Shown here piece after piece: positions 15,936 to 22,464 of a DNA stretch of 39,353 nucleotides; the stretch's first letter is position 1, and each line of letters opens with the position of its first letter. The notes under the pieces were generated by a model. That model was not told where the DNA came from and searched no databases. It saw only the letters and a program-made list of their open reading frames with translations. Where the stretch lies: the IMG/VR virus record IMGVR_UViG_3300001839_000026, positions 1-39,353 of that record; one strand, 5' to 3'. This DNA comes from a virus. Position numbers and translations under genes: made by a program.

Positions 15936-16369
15936 TAGTTATACACCACATATAAAATATTTCCAATACATTGAACTGAATCGATACCTCCTGCACTTGT
16001 TCCTTTACTCATTACTTCCCATAATTGGAAATAATCGCTAGGCGTGTCCATTCTTTTTGATATGTAGTAAAATTGATTTACTTGAAATGTCTCATTTGCT
16101 TTAGAGCCGATGAGTGGATTGGTCAACAAAGTACCTTTGTAGCCGTCTAATTTATCTTGTGGGCGACCATAAGGATCAACTTCTTGTTCGATCCAAGCTG
16201 CTGCATTCCACATGATTGCTGGTTGACCGACTTCATATTGCAGGTTTATTGAACCTATTGCTGTAGTTTTTACCCAAAGAACATCTTTATTCTTGACTGT
16301 TATGTTGTTGTAATCCGGTGTTGTCTGGATTATTGTGTTCCTTGTGTCCGATGTCGTCAGTCTTTGCAT
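15935..16369 (-). CDS. hypothetical virion-type protein (144 aa)
   Basis: The start at 16369 has RBS AGGAGAG, which decides it even though the gene then overlaps the end of the RusA-like gene by about 83 bp in another frame. The protein has 144 residues (MQRLTTSDTRNTIIQTTPDYN) with Ser/Thr-rich strands and the segment DPYGRPQDKLDGYKGTLL. It is the first gene of the four-gene coupled block. There is no recognisable domain. A structural role is inferred from the block. Confidence 0.5.
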   Translation of the reverse strand: MQRLTTSDTRNTIIQTTPDYNNITVKNKDVLWVKTTAIGSINLQYEVGQPAIMWNAAAWIEQEVDPYGRPQDKLDGYKGTLLTNPLIGSKANETFQVNQFYYISKRMDTPSDYFQLWEVMSKGTSAGGIDSVQCIGNILYVVYN

Positions 16370-16820
16370 CTTCTCTCTCCTTTAATGATTGGAAATCGTA
16401 TAATTCCTTATATTTGTGCTTGCTAGGCTGCTTGTTTTTTACCTTTGCAATATGCATTTCACGAATATAAATCTCACATTCAGCCTTCTTCAAATCACCT
16501 TCATATGATATATTTATTTTTCTGACCACATTCTTATTATCATCCTCAATATATCCAGACCTGACTAGCTGATCCAGTAATGCTTTGATTCTGTTATCAA
16601 TGTCAAAATCACCACGAATTCCCTTACCACCCCAAAAACGAATACTTACGCATACATTGTTAAGAAATCTGGTTGGTTTGAATTCCTCAAATTTGACATG
16701 ATTTGTTCTTTTCCATTTCGTGTAAGCATTGCTAGGACACAATCCAGCATTCTTTCTTCTTCTCTTGTATAAATTCCATATAGACGGTGGAACATCAATG
16801 TGTGGAATAACTATTTTCAT
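16287..16820 (-). CDS. RusA-like Holliday junction resolvase (177 aa)
   Basis: The start at 16820 follows an AGGG tract. The key stretch is DFDIDNRIKALLDQLVRSGY (residues 71-90) followed by IEDD (91-94). Asp73/75, Lys79 and Asp94 match the catalytic 'D-x-D-N-x-x-K-x-x-x-D-x-L ... D-D' signature of RusA endonucleases, and NAYTKWKR near residue 31 matches the N-terminal 'N-x-Y-x-x-W' region. RusA dimers cut four-way junctions during replication and recombination and help prepare DNA for packaging. Residues beyond about 130 are a charged His/Asn-rich tail that overlaps the next gene and may be dispensable. Confidence 0.8.
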   Translation of the reverse strand: MKIVIPHIDVPPSIWNLYKRRRKNAGLCPSNAYTKWKRTNHVKFEEFKPTRFLNNVCVSIRFWGGKGIRGDFDIDNRIKALLDQLVRSGYIEDDNKNVVRKINISYEGDLKKAECEIYIREMHIAKVKNKQPSKHKYKELYDFQSLKEREDAKTDDIGHKEHNNPDNTGLQQHNSQE

Positions 16821-17035
16821 GATTTTTGCCCTCTATTTTTATTGTCGCTTTTATTCACGCCTCCAAAATTGACCTATAATGCGTTTTTAATGCGATCTTG
16901 AGGCAATGGGCACCTTTGCCAATTTAATCGCTTTTAGAGGCATCTAATAAACAATGTGACAAAGCGAATAAGAACAGCTTAAAAAACTGCTCTTGACATA
17001 ATTATTTTTTTCATGATAAAATACAGATTTGTTTT
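16821..17035. other. 215-bp intergenic region with predicted secondary structure
   Basis: No gene is seen here. It contains a nested inverted repeat (GCGAT at about 16889 pairing with ATCGC, enclosing GGCAA/TTGCC) and a second one (AAGAACAG with CTGCTCTT, near 16970-16993, fully paired on the minus-strand RNA if G-U is allowed). It is the leader of the RusA and virion operon, and it also holds the plus-strand promoter listed separately. I could not pick a convincing minus-strand promoter. Confidence 0.4.
16993..17022 (+). promoter_or_regulatory. predicted plus-strand promoter facing into the sigma gene
   Basis: TTGACA (16993-16998), an 18-bp spacer and TAAAAT (17017-17022) make a near-consensus sigma-70 promoter. 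It points antisense into the minus-strand sigma-like gene at 17036-17578. No hairpin element follows, unlike the six promoter-hairpin copies. Confidence 0.45.
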
Positions 17036-17578
17036 TTATTCATCAAAGAAATATGATTTGAGGCTGTCACGGAGCAATTCATAAGACAAATTTAATTGTT
17101 GATGAACGATGTTTCGAGTTAATTTGAGTTCTTTGCAGACTTGGTTAATATTATGATCAAAGAAAGTGAAATAACCAAGAATGATCTTGGCGACAATTGG
17201 TAATTCATCAATATTCTTTCTGATGATTTCTTCTTGTTCTTTGATAAGTAATAGGCGAATGGGATCATCCTTTTCATCACCCATGTCAAAATTGTCTGGA
17301 ATCGCAACAGTTTTAATGTTCTTTTTATTATTTGATCTATTAAATGTGTCTAAAGCAGACCAATTAGAATGTAAATGTAAAAAAGTAGTAATACGAGAAC
17401 GAGTTGAATCGTAGCGCAGCATCTTGTGGCATAACGCAAGATAAATTTCTTGCAAAATATCCTCATTTATTGGCTTTCCTTTAAGCGAATGTTTAATTAC
17501 AGCAATATTCTTCTCCATTTTTTCCCTACTTTTTTCAGTAAGTCTCGCTTGTTTCTTATTTTTCTTTTCACTAGACAT
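17036..17578 (-). CDS. ECF-like sigma factor (180 aa)
   Basis: The start at 17578 has RBS AAGGGGG. Region 2 lies at about residues 36-82: NEDILQEIYLALCHKMLRYD, then SRITTFLHLHSNWSALDTFN. This is the standard core-binding and -10 recognition pattern (D-x-x-Q-E ... F/Y-D ... T-F-L ... N ... D). After a short linker, residues 118-175 look like region 4, with a helix-turn-helix NQVCKELKLTRNIVHQQLNL. The length matches two-domain sigma factors. A phage-encoded sigma would redirect host RNA polymerase to phage promoters, perhaps for the late structural operon that starts just downstream. No anti-sigma gene is visible. Confidence 0.75.
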   Translation of the reverse strand: MSSEKKNKKQARLTEKSREKMEKNIAVIKHSLKGKPINEDILQEIYLALCHKMLRYDSTRSRITTFLHLHSNWSALDTFNRSNNKKNIKTVAIPDNFDMGDEKDDPIRLLLIKEQEEIIRKNIDELPIVAKIILGYFTFFDHNINQVCKELKLTRNIVHQQLNLSYELLRDSLKSYFFDE

Positions 17579-17663
17579 TTTCCCCCTTAATTTTCAACCT
17601 ATCATATATACGCAGCAGACTACCCATTTTAACAACGATTTATAAAATTTTTTGTTTGTAAAT

Positions 17664-17697
17664 TGAAAAAAATAAGCAGTCAGATTTACTGACTGCC
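17664..17697 (-). terminator. intrinsic terminator after small-gene operon
   Basis: The inverted repeat GCAGTCAG (17676-17683) / CTGACTGC (17689-17696) with a 5-nt loop is followed on the minus strand by TTATTTTTTT. It ends the operon running 18604 to 17726. Confidence 0.85.
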
Positions 17698-17725
17698 TAC
17701 TTATTGAACATTTAGTGCTTAGTTG

Positions 17726-18058
17726 CTATAGTAAGTAATAATCATATATCGGTGAACCAACTTCCGGTAATCTTTTATTCTTTCGTACATAATAAACTAA
17801 TGCTGCATCCATGATTTCATCAACTATTTTGCTATTATATGATAGCACAATGTTACCCGTGACATTGTGTAGATTATATTTTTTGATGTAAGGCATGATT
17901 AAGTCATGAATCCTAGCATCTGACTGACTCGCATAGATATAGCCATGTGGTGTTTTAATTTCACGATATCTATTCAATTCTGTCTGTTCAACAAGTTTAT
18001 TGCCGACATAGTCATCTGATATAAAATAGACGGATATTTTATTTTCAATGTTAATCAT
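17726..18058 (-). CDS. hypothetical protein (110 aa)
   Basis: The start at 18058 has RBS AAGGGAG. The 110-residue soluble-looking protein (MINIENKISVYFISDDYVGN) has mixed strands and helices, HGYIYASQSDARIHDLIMPY in the middle, and ends KRLPEVGSPIYDYYLL. No family is recognised. It is the last gene of the four-gene operon that starts at 18604 and is closed by the terminator at 17664-17697. The location in the control region suggests an early gene, possibly host takeover. Confidence 0.55.
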   Translation of the reverse strand: MINIENKISVYFISDDYVGNKLVEQTELNRYREIKTPHGYIYASQSDARIHDLIMPYIKKYNLHNVTGNIVLSYNSKIVDEIMDAALVYYVRKNKRLPEVGSPIYDYYLL

Positions 18059-18067
18059 TTTTCTCCC

Positions 18068-18205
18068 TTAGCGAAACATTTCTAGAAATTGTGCTGTTCT
18101 GTAATTGACATCATTACGAGAATCGAAGCAATGCACTATAGTAACAGCAGCAATAATTGCTATTGCAATGATGCCAGTCATCATAATTTTATTTTCATCT
18201 TTCAT
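18068..18205 (-). CDS. small single-pass membrane protein (45 aa)
   Basis: I chose ATG 18205 because AAGGAG stands eight bases upstream. The longer frame would start inside the previous gene without an RBS. Residues about 7-25 (IMMTGIIAIAIIAAVTIVH) form a transmembrane helix after a short charged N-terminus, leaving a 20-residue tail. It is the third gene of the 18604-17726 operon. The function is unknown. Single-helix early phage proteins often target host membrane processes, but no direct clue exists here. Confidence 0.6.
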   Translation of the reverse strand: MKDENKIMMTGIIAIAIIAAVTIVHCFDSRNDVNYRTAQFLEMFR

Positions 18206-18215
18206 TTTTTTCTCC

Positions 18216-18461
18216 TTATTTAGTCGAAAATTCAATAGGATTATCCATTTCATCATATAATCCTAATCCAATAGTAGGATCATATTGGATGTAAATTTCT
18301 TCTTGTGTATCTTGATTGATTACTTCAACAAAATCTCCATCTGTAAATGGAGTTTTGTATTTCTTCACATTGTATATAGTTTTCTTAGTGACAAAAGTAA
18401 AAGGTTTGTCACCCATTTTTTTAGCTTCATTCCAAATGCGAATCATCGTGAACATAGTCAT
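18216..18461 (-). CDS. hypothetical protein (81 aa)
   Basis: The start at 18461 overlaps the stop of the 48-residue gene by 4 bp (ATGA), so the two are coupled. The protein is MTMFTMIRIWNEAKKMGDKP with a following beta-type segment (FTDGDFVEVINQDTQEEIYI) that looks like a small SH3-like or barrel fold, ending in PIEFSTK. No family is recognised. It is the second gene of the operon 18604-17726. Confidence 0.5.
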   Translation of the reverse strand: MTMFTMIRIWNEAKKMGDKPFTFVTKKTIYNVKKYKTPFTDGDFVEVINQDTQEEIYIQYDPTIGLGLYDEMDNPIEFSTK

Positions 18462-18604
18462 GTGTTATCCTCTTTGCCGTCCTTATCATAGGGGAATTTT
18501 TCCAACTTGTCTAGCAAACTTTCCATTCTCTGATTCATTTTTTTCAATCTCAAATCAATAGATTCTAATAGTTTGATGGTTTTCACTAAAAGTAAATCAT
18601 TCAT
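18458..18604 (-). CDS. small coiled-coil protein (48 aa)
   Basis: This short gene runs from ATG 18604 (RBS GGAGGT seven bases upstream) to TGA at 18460-18458, overlapping the next start. It encodes MNDLLLVKTIKLLESIDLRL followed by KKMNQRMESLLDKLEKFPYD, a heptad-like leucine pattern pointing to a coiled coil, and an acidic-lysine tail. It heads the four-gene minus operon, and its start is only 19 bp from the plus-facing promoter-hairpin block (copy A), so the region is divergently organised. The role is unknown. Confidence 0.65.
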   Translation of the reverse strand: MNDLLLVKTIKLLESIDLRLKKMNQRMESLLDKLEKFPYDKDGKEDNT

Positions 18605-18622
18605 ATGTACCTCCAGAGTATG

Positions 18623-18721
18623 TAGTTATCGGTATTTTGGGATAATTTGAAAAAAAAATACATTGACTTTCGGAAAAAACTAGGCTAATCTAAAAATACG
18701 AAACCCGACCTAAGTTGTCGG
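18623..18721 (+). promoter_or_regulatory. promoter-hairpin element, copy A
   Basis: TTGACT (18663-18668), a 17-bp spacer, TAATCT (18686-18691), 13 nt, then CCGAC (18705-18709) - CTAAGTT - GTCGG (18717-18721). The 40 bp ahead of the -35 box are also shared with copy E (38848-38945). The two blocks of about 99 bp differ by one A in an A-run and two bases in the stem. It faces the plus-strand gene at 18761. Confidence 0.75.
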
Positions 18722-18760
18722 CAGGATAGCATCATTTTTTCTTGAATGACGCAGGTAATC

Positions 18761-19075
18761 ATGACACTCGAACAATGGCATCTGCGGTCTGACATTGAGA
18801 GGCTTCTTGTTTATCTCGGTGTTGATAAGCCTTTATACAAAAAAATATGTGCTAAGATAAAGAGTGATATATCGTGTATGGAAGAAGTAAAGAAGATATT
18901 ATTGGCTAAGTATTACGAGAAGTTACAAAAAGCGTATCAGTTCCCTTTATTTGGCAAGATAGCTGCCAGATGTATGGTGGCAGATTTCTGTAACGATAGG
19001 ATAAATTATCTGAATTTCCGTTCATACAAAGATGATAAACCGTATACTATTTTTGGCACGGAGTCGGAATCGTAA
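18761..19075 (+). CDS. hypothetical helical protein, early plus-strand gene (104 aa)
   Basis: ATG 18761 is preferred because GCAGG stands seven bases upstream. An in-frame ATG at 18746 has no RBS. The 104 residues (MTLEQWHLRSDIERLLVYLG) are mostly helical, with SCMEEVKKILLAKYYEKLQKA and a C-terminal basic-aromatic stretch. It is transcribed from promoter-hairpin copy A, 40 bp upstream. Its 3' end overlaps the convergent gene at 19047-19235 by 29 bp, so the two messages are complementary at their ends. No family is recognised. Confidence 0.6.
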   Translation: MTLEQWHLRSDIERLLVYLGVDKPLYKKICAKIKSDISCMEEVKKILLAKYYEKLQKAYQFPLFGKIAARCMVADFCNDRINYLNFRSYKDDKPYTIFGTESES

Positions 19076-19235
19076 CTACGCCGTCTTGTGGGATTGTTGC
19101 ATACATTTTCTGGAAATCATCGAGACTGACGACTATCGGTTGTTCTGCGTCTAGATTGCGAATAAAGCCGATCATGTGGTGGCTGGCGAGGTTGGTTACG
19201 GCGATGGTGCCGAATGGATGATTGCGGTCGCTCAT
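19047..19235 (-). CDS. hypothetical small protein (62 aa)
   Basis: ATG 19235 follows AAGGAAC, so I use it rather than the upstream frame start. The 62 residues MSDRNHPFGTIAVTNLASHH and onward have a beta-type middle (QPIVVSLDDFQKMYA) and a short tail VVTIPTPCQK. It starts 18 bp from the -35 box of promoter-hairpin copy B, which faces away from it. It overlaps the convergent gene at 18761-19075 at its 3' end. The function is unknown. Confidence 0.5.
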   Translation of the reverse strand: MSDRNHPFGTIAVTNLASHHMIGFIRNLDAEQPIVVSLDDFQKMYATIPQDGVVTIPTPCQK

Positions 19236-19252
19236 TTTTTGTTCCTTTTCCC

Positions 19253-19311
19253 TTGACAAATTATTTTACTAAAGCTAAACTAAAAACAAGGAATCCGACC
19301 TTAGTTGTCGT
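19253..19311 (+). promoter_or_regulatory. promoter-hairpin element, copy B
   Basis: TTGACA (19253-19258), a 17-bp spacer, TAAACT (19276-19281), 13 nt, then CCGAC (19295-19299) - CTTAGTT - GTCGT (19307-19311), leaving four strict pairs. The loop contains the reverse-strand stop codon of the gene at 19301-19969. The promoter points antisense through that gene toward the primase at 20213. Confidence 0.7.
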
Positions 19312-19969
19312 CTCCTAATTGATTAAGTTGCACGGACAATGTATCTATTATAGACTTTAGTTTTTTTATTGACAATTTTCTTAATTTTGTATTACTGCCG
19401 TAGTTTAGGAAATGATCTCCTTCGATCATACATGGTTCAATTCCGGTCACTCTGTAATACATATATAGTGCTGCAACGAATAATTCTTGAAATTTGAGTC
19501 CTTTGCCAGCTTGTGAACAAATCTGTTTAATGACGAAAATAAACTGTTCTGTGAATGTGCCTTCATCGGTAAAGCAAAATTGATGGAGATCATAATAAGA
19601 ATCCATGAATAATGGTTTTTGAATGTCGCCGTTCCAATCAAGTTCTGTTAATTCTATTTCGCTAAGATATCGCAAGAATCTTTTTAGAGTATGTTGATAA
19701 TGTTGTTTATGTATTGTTGTCAATTTTTTATCTTTTACACAATAAGCATGACAAATTCTTAATTCTGCTAAACTTTCTATACTTTTGAAATCTGACTCAT
19801 TGACATAAAGTATGACTGTTTCATGTTTATTTTGACTATCACAATATCTTATGATATGTTCATCTATATAACTTGGTTGAATGTCAGTAAAACCTGCAAA
19901 GACAATATCAAGTTTACTTTTGTGGCATAGTCTTGGTAGCTGGTCAAAGAAATGGTTCATGTATTTCAT
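19301..19969 (-). CDS. hypothetical protein (222 aa)
   Basis: The start at 19969 has GAGG eight bases upstream. The 222-residue protein has an N-terminal half with alternating strands and helices (LDIVFAGFTDIQPSYIDEHI, ETVILYVNESDFKSIESLAE) that looks like a small Rossmann-type alpha/beta domain. The C-terminal half is helical, ending LRKLSIKKLKSIIDTLSVQL. No catalytic motif is recognised. Its stop codon lies inside the loop of promoter-hairpin copy B, whose promoter would make RNA antisense to the whole gene. The function is unknown; regulation or host takeover are possible. Confidence 0.55.
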   Translation of the reverse strand: MKYMNHFFDQLPRLCHKSKLDIVFAGFTDIQPSYIDEHIIRYCDSQNKHETVILYVNESDFKSIESLAELRICHAYCVKDKKLTTIHKQHYQHTLKRFLRYLSEIELTELDWNGDIQKPLFMDSYYDLHQFCFTDEGTFTEQFIFVIKQICSQAGKGLKFQELFVAALYMYYRVTGIEPCMIEGDHFLNYGSNTKLRKLSIKKLKSIIDTLSVQLNQLGDDN

Positions 19970-19983
19970 TTTTTTACCTCATA

Positions 19984-20145
19984 ATGGTATCTATGCCTAT
20001 GACAAGATTATTTTCGGTTGTTTTTGCATTTGGATTTGGTTATTGTAAAGTCTTATGGGACAATGAGTTATTCTTTCGGATGCAAGAATATGGACTGTTT
20101 ACTGATTCAGTAATTGGTTCCAGAAAGAAATTTGGTGTAGATTGA
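19984..20145 (+). CDS. possible small hydrophobic protein (53 aa)
   Basis: An open frame begins at ATG 19984, with further in-frame ATGs at 19996 and 20002. It encodes MVSMPMTRLFSVVFAFGFGY followed by a more polar tail ending in GSRKKFGVD. The N-terminal half could be a signal peptide or membrane helix. No good RBS is seen before any of the three starts, so it may be chance. It fills the gap between the divergent gene at 19969 and the -35 box before the primase. Confidence 0.3.
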   Translation: MVSMPMTRLFSVVFAFGFGYCKVLWDNELFFRMQEYGLFTDSVIGSRKKFGVD

Positions 20146-20171
20146 CAAACAGAATGAAACAAAATTATTTT
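20142..20171 (+). promoter_or_regulatory. possible promoter for the primase-like gene
   Basis: TTGACA (20142-20147) is a perfect -35 box. 18 bp downstream lies TATTTT, a fair -10. The predicted start is about 35 nt ahead of the primase ATG, just before the RBS hairpin at 20187-20207. Confidence 0.4.
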
Positions 20172-20186
20172 GAAAAATTGAAGCAT

Positions 20187-20207
20187 CTCCACTAGATAAG
20201 AGTGGAG
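20187..20207 (+). promoter_or_regulatory. RBS-hiding hairpin before the primase-like gene
   Basis: CTCCACT (20187-20193) and AGTGGAG (20201-20207) pair perfectly over 7 bp with a 7-nt loop. The 3' arm contains most of the GGAGG RBS (20204-20208), followed by AAAAATG. A nearly identical arrangement precedes the gene at 22465, suggesting shared translational control. Confidence 0.6.
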
Positions 20208-20212
20208 GAAAA

Positions 20213-22279
20213 ATGAACAGAACATTAGATCAACTCAATAGAATTGGAAAGACAGTAAAGTCTGGTACAAGAGCAATCAAGAAGTATCACATACTAGACG
20301 GCAACAAAAACAAAATCTGGTATGATGCTCTTGTTAAGAATTACAAAACTAACGAGACATATAAGACAAGAAAGCCTCTCATTGTTTCGGCATATGATGA
20401 GAGCAAAGCTATTGACTTGCCAGACTACAAGAAATCCTGTTTTGCGCTTTACAATTTCTTTGTGCCTCATCAATTAAAGCAATTTATTGTTCGCTGGTGT
20501 GATGAAAGCAATTGGAACACACTTGGCGTTACAAAAGGAAATATATTTGAGCTAACTGATTATTGGACTCATATTACAGGCAATGAAGAAGGCAAAGAAT
20601 GTTTTCTGAGTCGTACTGAACAAAAGAAGTTAAAAGAGGCAAATAAACGATTGCCAAAAGAAATTGTCATTAACGGAAGTGAAGTCAGATTTGGTTTAAT
20701 TGCCAATAACTTGGATGAAAAGTATTCATTCTTAAGCATTGATGTCGATACAAGCCGAGATATTGATGAAAATCATGGCAGAACAATGCGTGAAACGGCA
20801 TTGGAATTACATAACTTGTTTTATCACAAAGACTTAGGTGATTCTAATGTTAAAAGAATGATTCCGCAAAACATTAGTAAGCAGTCAGTTCAATATTTGT
20901 TAGTTTTAAGTAAACCGATGTCGGTTCGTGATATTCAGCAATTAGCGAATGATAGAATTTCTGGAATGAAGAATCGTGATCGCATTGATTTTATATCACC
21001 GAATATCAAAAAGGGAATGAGATTACCGTTTGATCGGTCTCGTCCTTGTTGTTTGTTTGGTAATTTGCTTCAATATTATGACATTTGTGACATTGAGAGC
21101 GCATTGTGGGATGATGATGCTGAGTTGACTATAACTGAAGATTGTTATGATTGGATGTTAGATTGGGGGTTCAGAGCGCACAATGTTTCAATTCCTAGTG
21201 TTATTCATCAGGTTGATGAGCGAAAAGATGAAGTTGTAAGTGCTGCTAATGAAGTTGATTTGTTTGATGAGACTATGATTGAGGAAGTTTGTTCAGTTGT
21301 TACGCCAAGTAAGCGTGGCAATTTTAGGAGCAATTGGTACAGCGATGTTCGCTACTTTATGGCGACAGGTCGCAGCAATACTTATGTTGGTCACAGCAAC
21401 ACGACAATGTCATTTCATTATCTTTCTGGCGTTGCAAAGTTACTGATGGCATATGGGCACAATCATTCTTACATTGCTGATTGGCTGTGGAAGTCCGTTT
21501 TAGTGCAAAGATTTGATTTAACTCATGCTGAAATAGAAAACATTGTTGAAAGAGCATGGTTGTACGACAAAGAAAACACAATGATGAAGAAGATTGTGAA
21601 GAATAATCCAGAATATTCGAATAATATGTTGCGTCTGGTAGAGACTGGCATGGCGACATTTACTAGTTCTGCCATCGAAGGCAAAGTATTGCAAATCCTC
21701 AAAGATGTTCAATTTATGGAACATATTAAGGGGAACAACAATATCAATGATGTTGCGAAGCTTGTGTCAGTCGTTATCTACAAGGCTTTTAACGGTGTAG
21801 GCATAACGAACAACTATATCAAGGCTGTGATTGAGAAAAATAATTTAGCCATTAACAAGTCACACGATTACATTACAGCTTTTATTTCTGCATTGGCGAA
21901 GACAAGATTGGTCCATCGCACATTTACGGCTTCCAGTAAACATCTGCGTTCTAAATACGAGATTGGCGAAGCAATTAGGGAGTTGATTGCTGCTGTCGAT
22001 GCTATGGCAGAAGAATTGGCTACCATTGATTGTAACGAATTAGCTCCTGTCGTGACGCAAATAATTGATGTTCGCAAAAAGATCAATGCATCTGAAAAAC
22101 CAAATATGTTGGATTGTGTTGATCTCTGGTTGTCTTGCGCACATTTTTGTCTGATGGTAGAAAAGAATGAGATCATGGATCAGAAAGTGAGACGGATTAA
22201 CAAAAAATTATCATTGACTTTGTCGCCAAGTAAGTTAGTATGCAAAAGTAACCCGTCCTTAGTTGACGGCTGCCGATAA
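20213..22279 (+). CDS. primase-like replication protein (688 aa, AEP type suspected)
   Basis: The start at 20213 has GGAGG. The 688-residue protein shows YSFLSIDVDTSRDID at 171-185, a hydrophobic strand followed by Asp177-x-Asp179 as in motif I of archaeo-eukaryotic-type primases. QYLLVLSKPMS follows at 227-237 and GMRLPFDRSRP at 268-278, the 'R-L-P' region common after the catalytic core in these proteins. Residues about 395-455 (TTMSFHYLSGVAKLLMAYG, then HSYIADWLWKSV) resemble a PriCT-type helical domain. The usual second-motif S-x-H is not obvious, so primase activity is an inference. The C-terminal 200 residues are helical. It is the only large replication candidate in the genome. Confidence 0.55.
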   Translation: MNRTLDQLNRIGKTVKSGTRAIKKYHILDGNKNKIWYDALVKNYKTNETYKTRKPLIVSAYDESKAIDLPDYKKSCFALYNFFVPHQLKQFIVRWCDESNWNTLGVTKGNIFELTDYWTHITGNEEGKECFLSRTEQKKLKEANKRLPKEIVINGSEVRFGLIANNLDEKYSFLSIDVDTSRDIDENHGRTMRETALELHNLFYHKDLGDSNVKRMIPQNISKQSVQYLLVLSKPMSVRDIQQLANDRISGMKNRDRIDFISPNIKKGMRLPFDRSRPCCLFGNLLQYYDICDIESALWDDDAELTITEDCYDWMLDWGFRAHNVSIPSVIHQVDERKDEVVSAANEVDLFDETMIEEVCSVVTPSKRGNFRSNWYSDVRYFMATGRSNTYVGHSNTTMSFHYLSGVAKLLMAYGHNHSYIADWLWKSVLVQRFDLTHAEIENIVERAWLYDKENTMMKKIVKNNPEYSNNMLRLVETGMATFTSSAIEGKVLQILKDVQFMEHIKGNNNINDVAKLVSVVIYKAFNGVGITNNYIKAVIEKNNLAINKSHDYITAFISALAKTRLVHRTFTASSKHLRSKYEIGEAIRELIAAVDAMAEELATIDCNELAPVVTQIIDVRKKINASEKPNMLDCVDLWLSCAHFCLMVEKNEIMDQKVRRINKKLSLTLSPSKLVCKSNPSLVDGCR
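22214..22269 (+). promoter_or_regulatory. promoter-hairpin element, copy C
   Basis: TTGACT (22214-22219), a 16-bp spacer, TAGTAT (22236-22241), 11 nt, then CCGTC (22253-22257) - CTTAGTT - GACGG (22265-22269). It lies within the last codons of the primase-like gene and faces the sigma region 2 gene at 22465. The stem is the CCGTC/GACGG version, as in copy D. Confidence 0.65.
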
Positions 22280-22307
22280 ATAATATAATTTTAGAAAAAT
22301 ATCAAGA

Positions 22308-22340
22308 TTGACTTGAAAAAATTATTGTTGTCATTATAAT
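22308..22340 (+). promoter_or_regulatory. strong predicted promoter ahead of a small RNA
   Basis: TTGAAA (22313-22318), a 16-bp spacer and a perfect TATAAT (22335-22340). The predicted start is near 22347. Transcription would meet a strong terminator only about 30-65 nt later. Confidence 0.6.
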
Positions 22341-22345
22341 ATAGG

Positions 22346-22411
22346 TGTCTGCTGTTTCGTTCGTTCTTTCTCCATCACCCGCTAGTCGAAAGATTAGCGG
22401 GTGATTTTTTT
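22346..22411 (+). ncRNA. candidate small RNA or attenuated leader (about 65 nt)
   Basis: The interval between the TATAAT promoter and the terminator has no reading frame of note. Its 5' part is pyrimidine-rich (TTCGTTCGTTCTTTCTCCATC), which leaves a single-stranded CTCC stretch that could pair with GGAG ribosome sites. It ends in a 10-bp GC-rich hairpin with seven Ts. It could be a free sRNA or the attenuated leader of the sigma-like gene at 22465. Confidence 0.45.
22375..22411 (+). terminator. strong intrinsic terminator upstream of sigma-like gene
   Basis: TCACCCGCTA (22375-22384) pairs perfectly with TAGCGGGTGA (22395-22404) around a 10-nt loop and is followed by seven Ts (22405-22411). 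Confidence 0.9.
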
Positions 22412-22438
22412 ATTTATCAAGAAAAAAAATTAAACATA

Positions 22439-22459
22439 CTCCACTACATACAGTTGGAG
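22439..22459 (+). promoter_or_regulatory. RBS-hiding hairpin before sigma-like gene
   Basis: CTCCACT (22439-22445) pairs with AGTTGGAG (22452-22459), seven pairs with one bulged T, and covers the GGAGG RBS in front of ATG 22465. Apart from the bulge it has the same arms as the hairpin before the primase-like gene. Confidence 0.55.
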
Positions 22460-22464
22460 GAAAA

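Noticed and set aside
16821-17035. A tRNA gene in the structured intergenic region
   Set aside because: Stems do not make a cloverleaf, and no T-arm or anticodon arm is recognisable. I found no tRNA gene anywhere in the window.
18700-18740. Reading the six hairpins as terminators on the opposite strand
   Set aside because: The stems are short (5 bp), the T runs come 8-12 nt after the stem or are interrupted, and every copy carries a well-spaced -35/-10 pair on the other side. A promoter-leader reading explains more.
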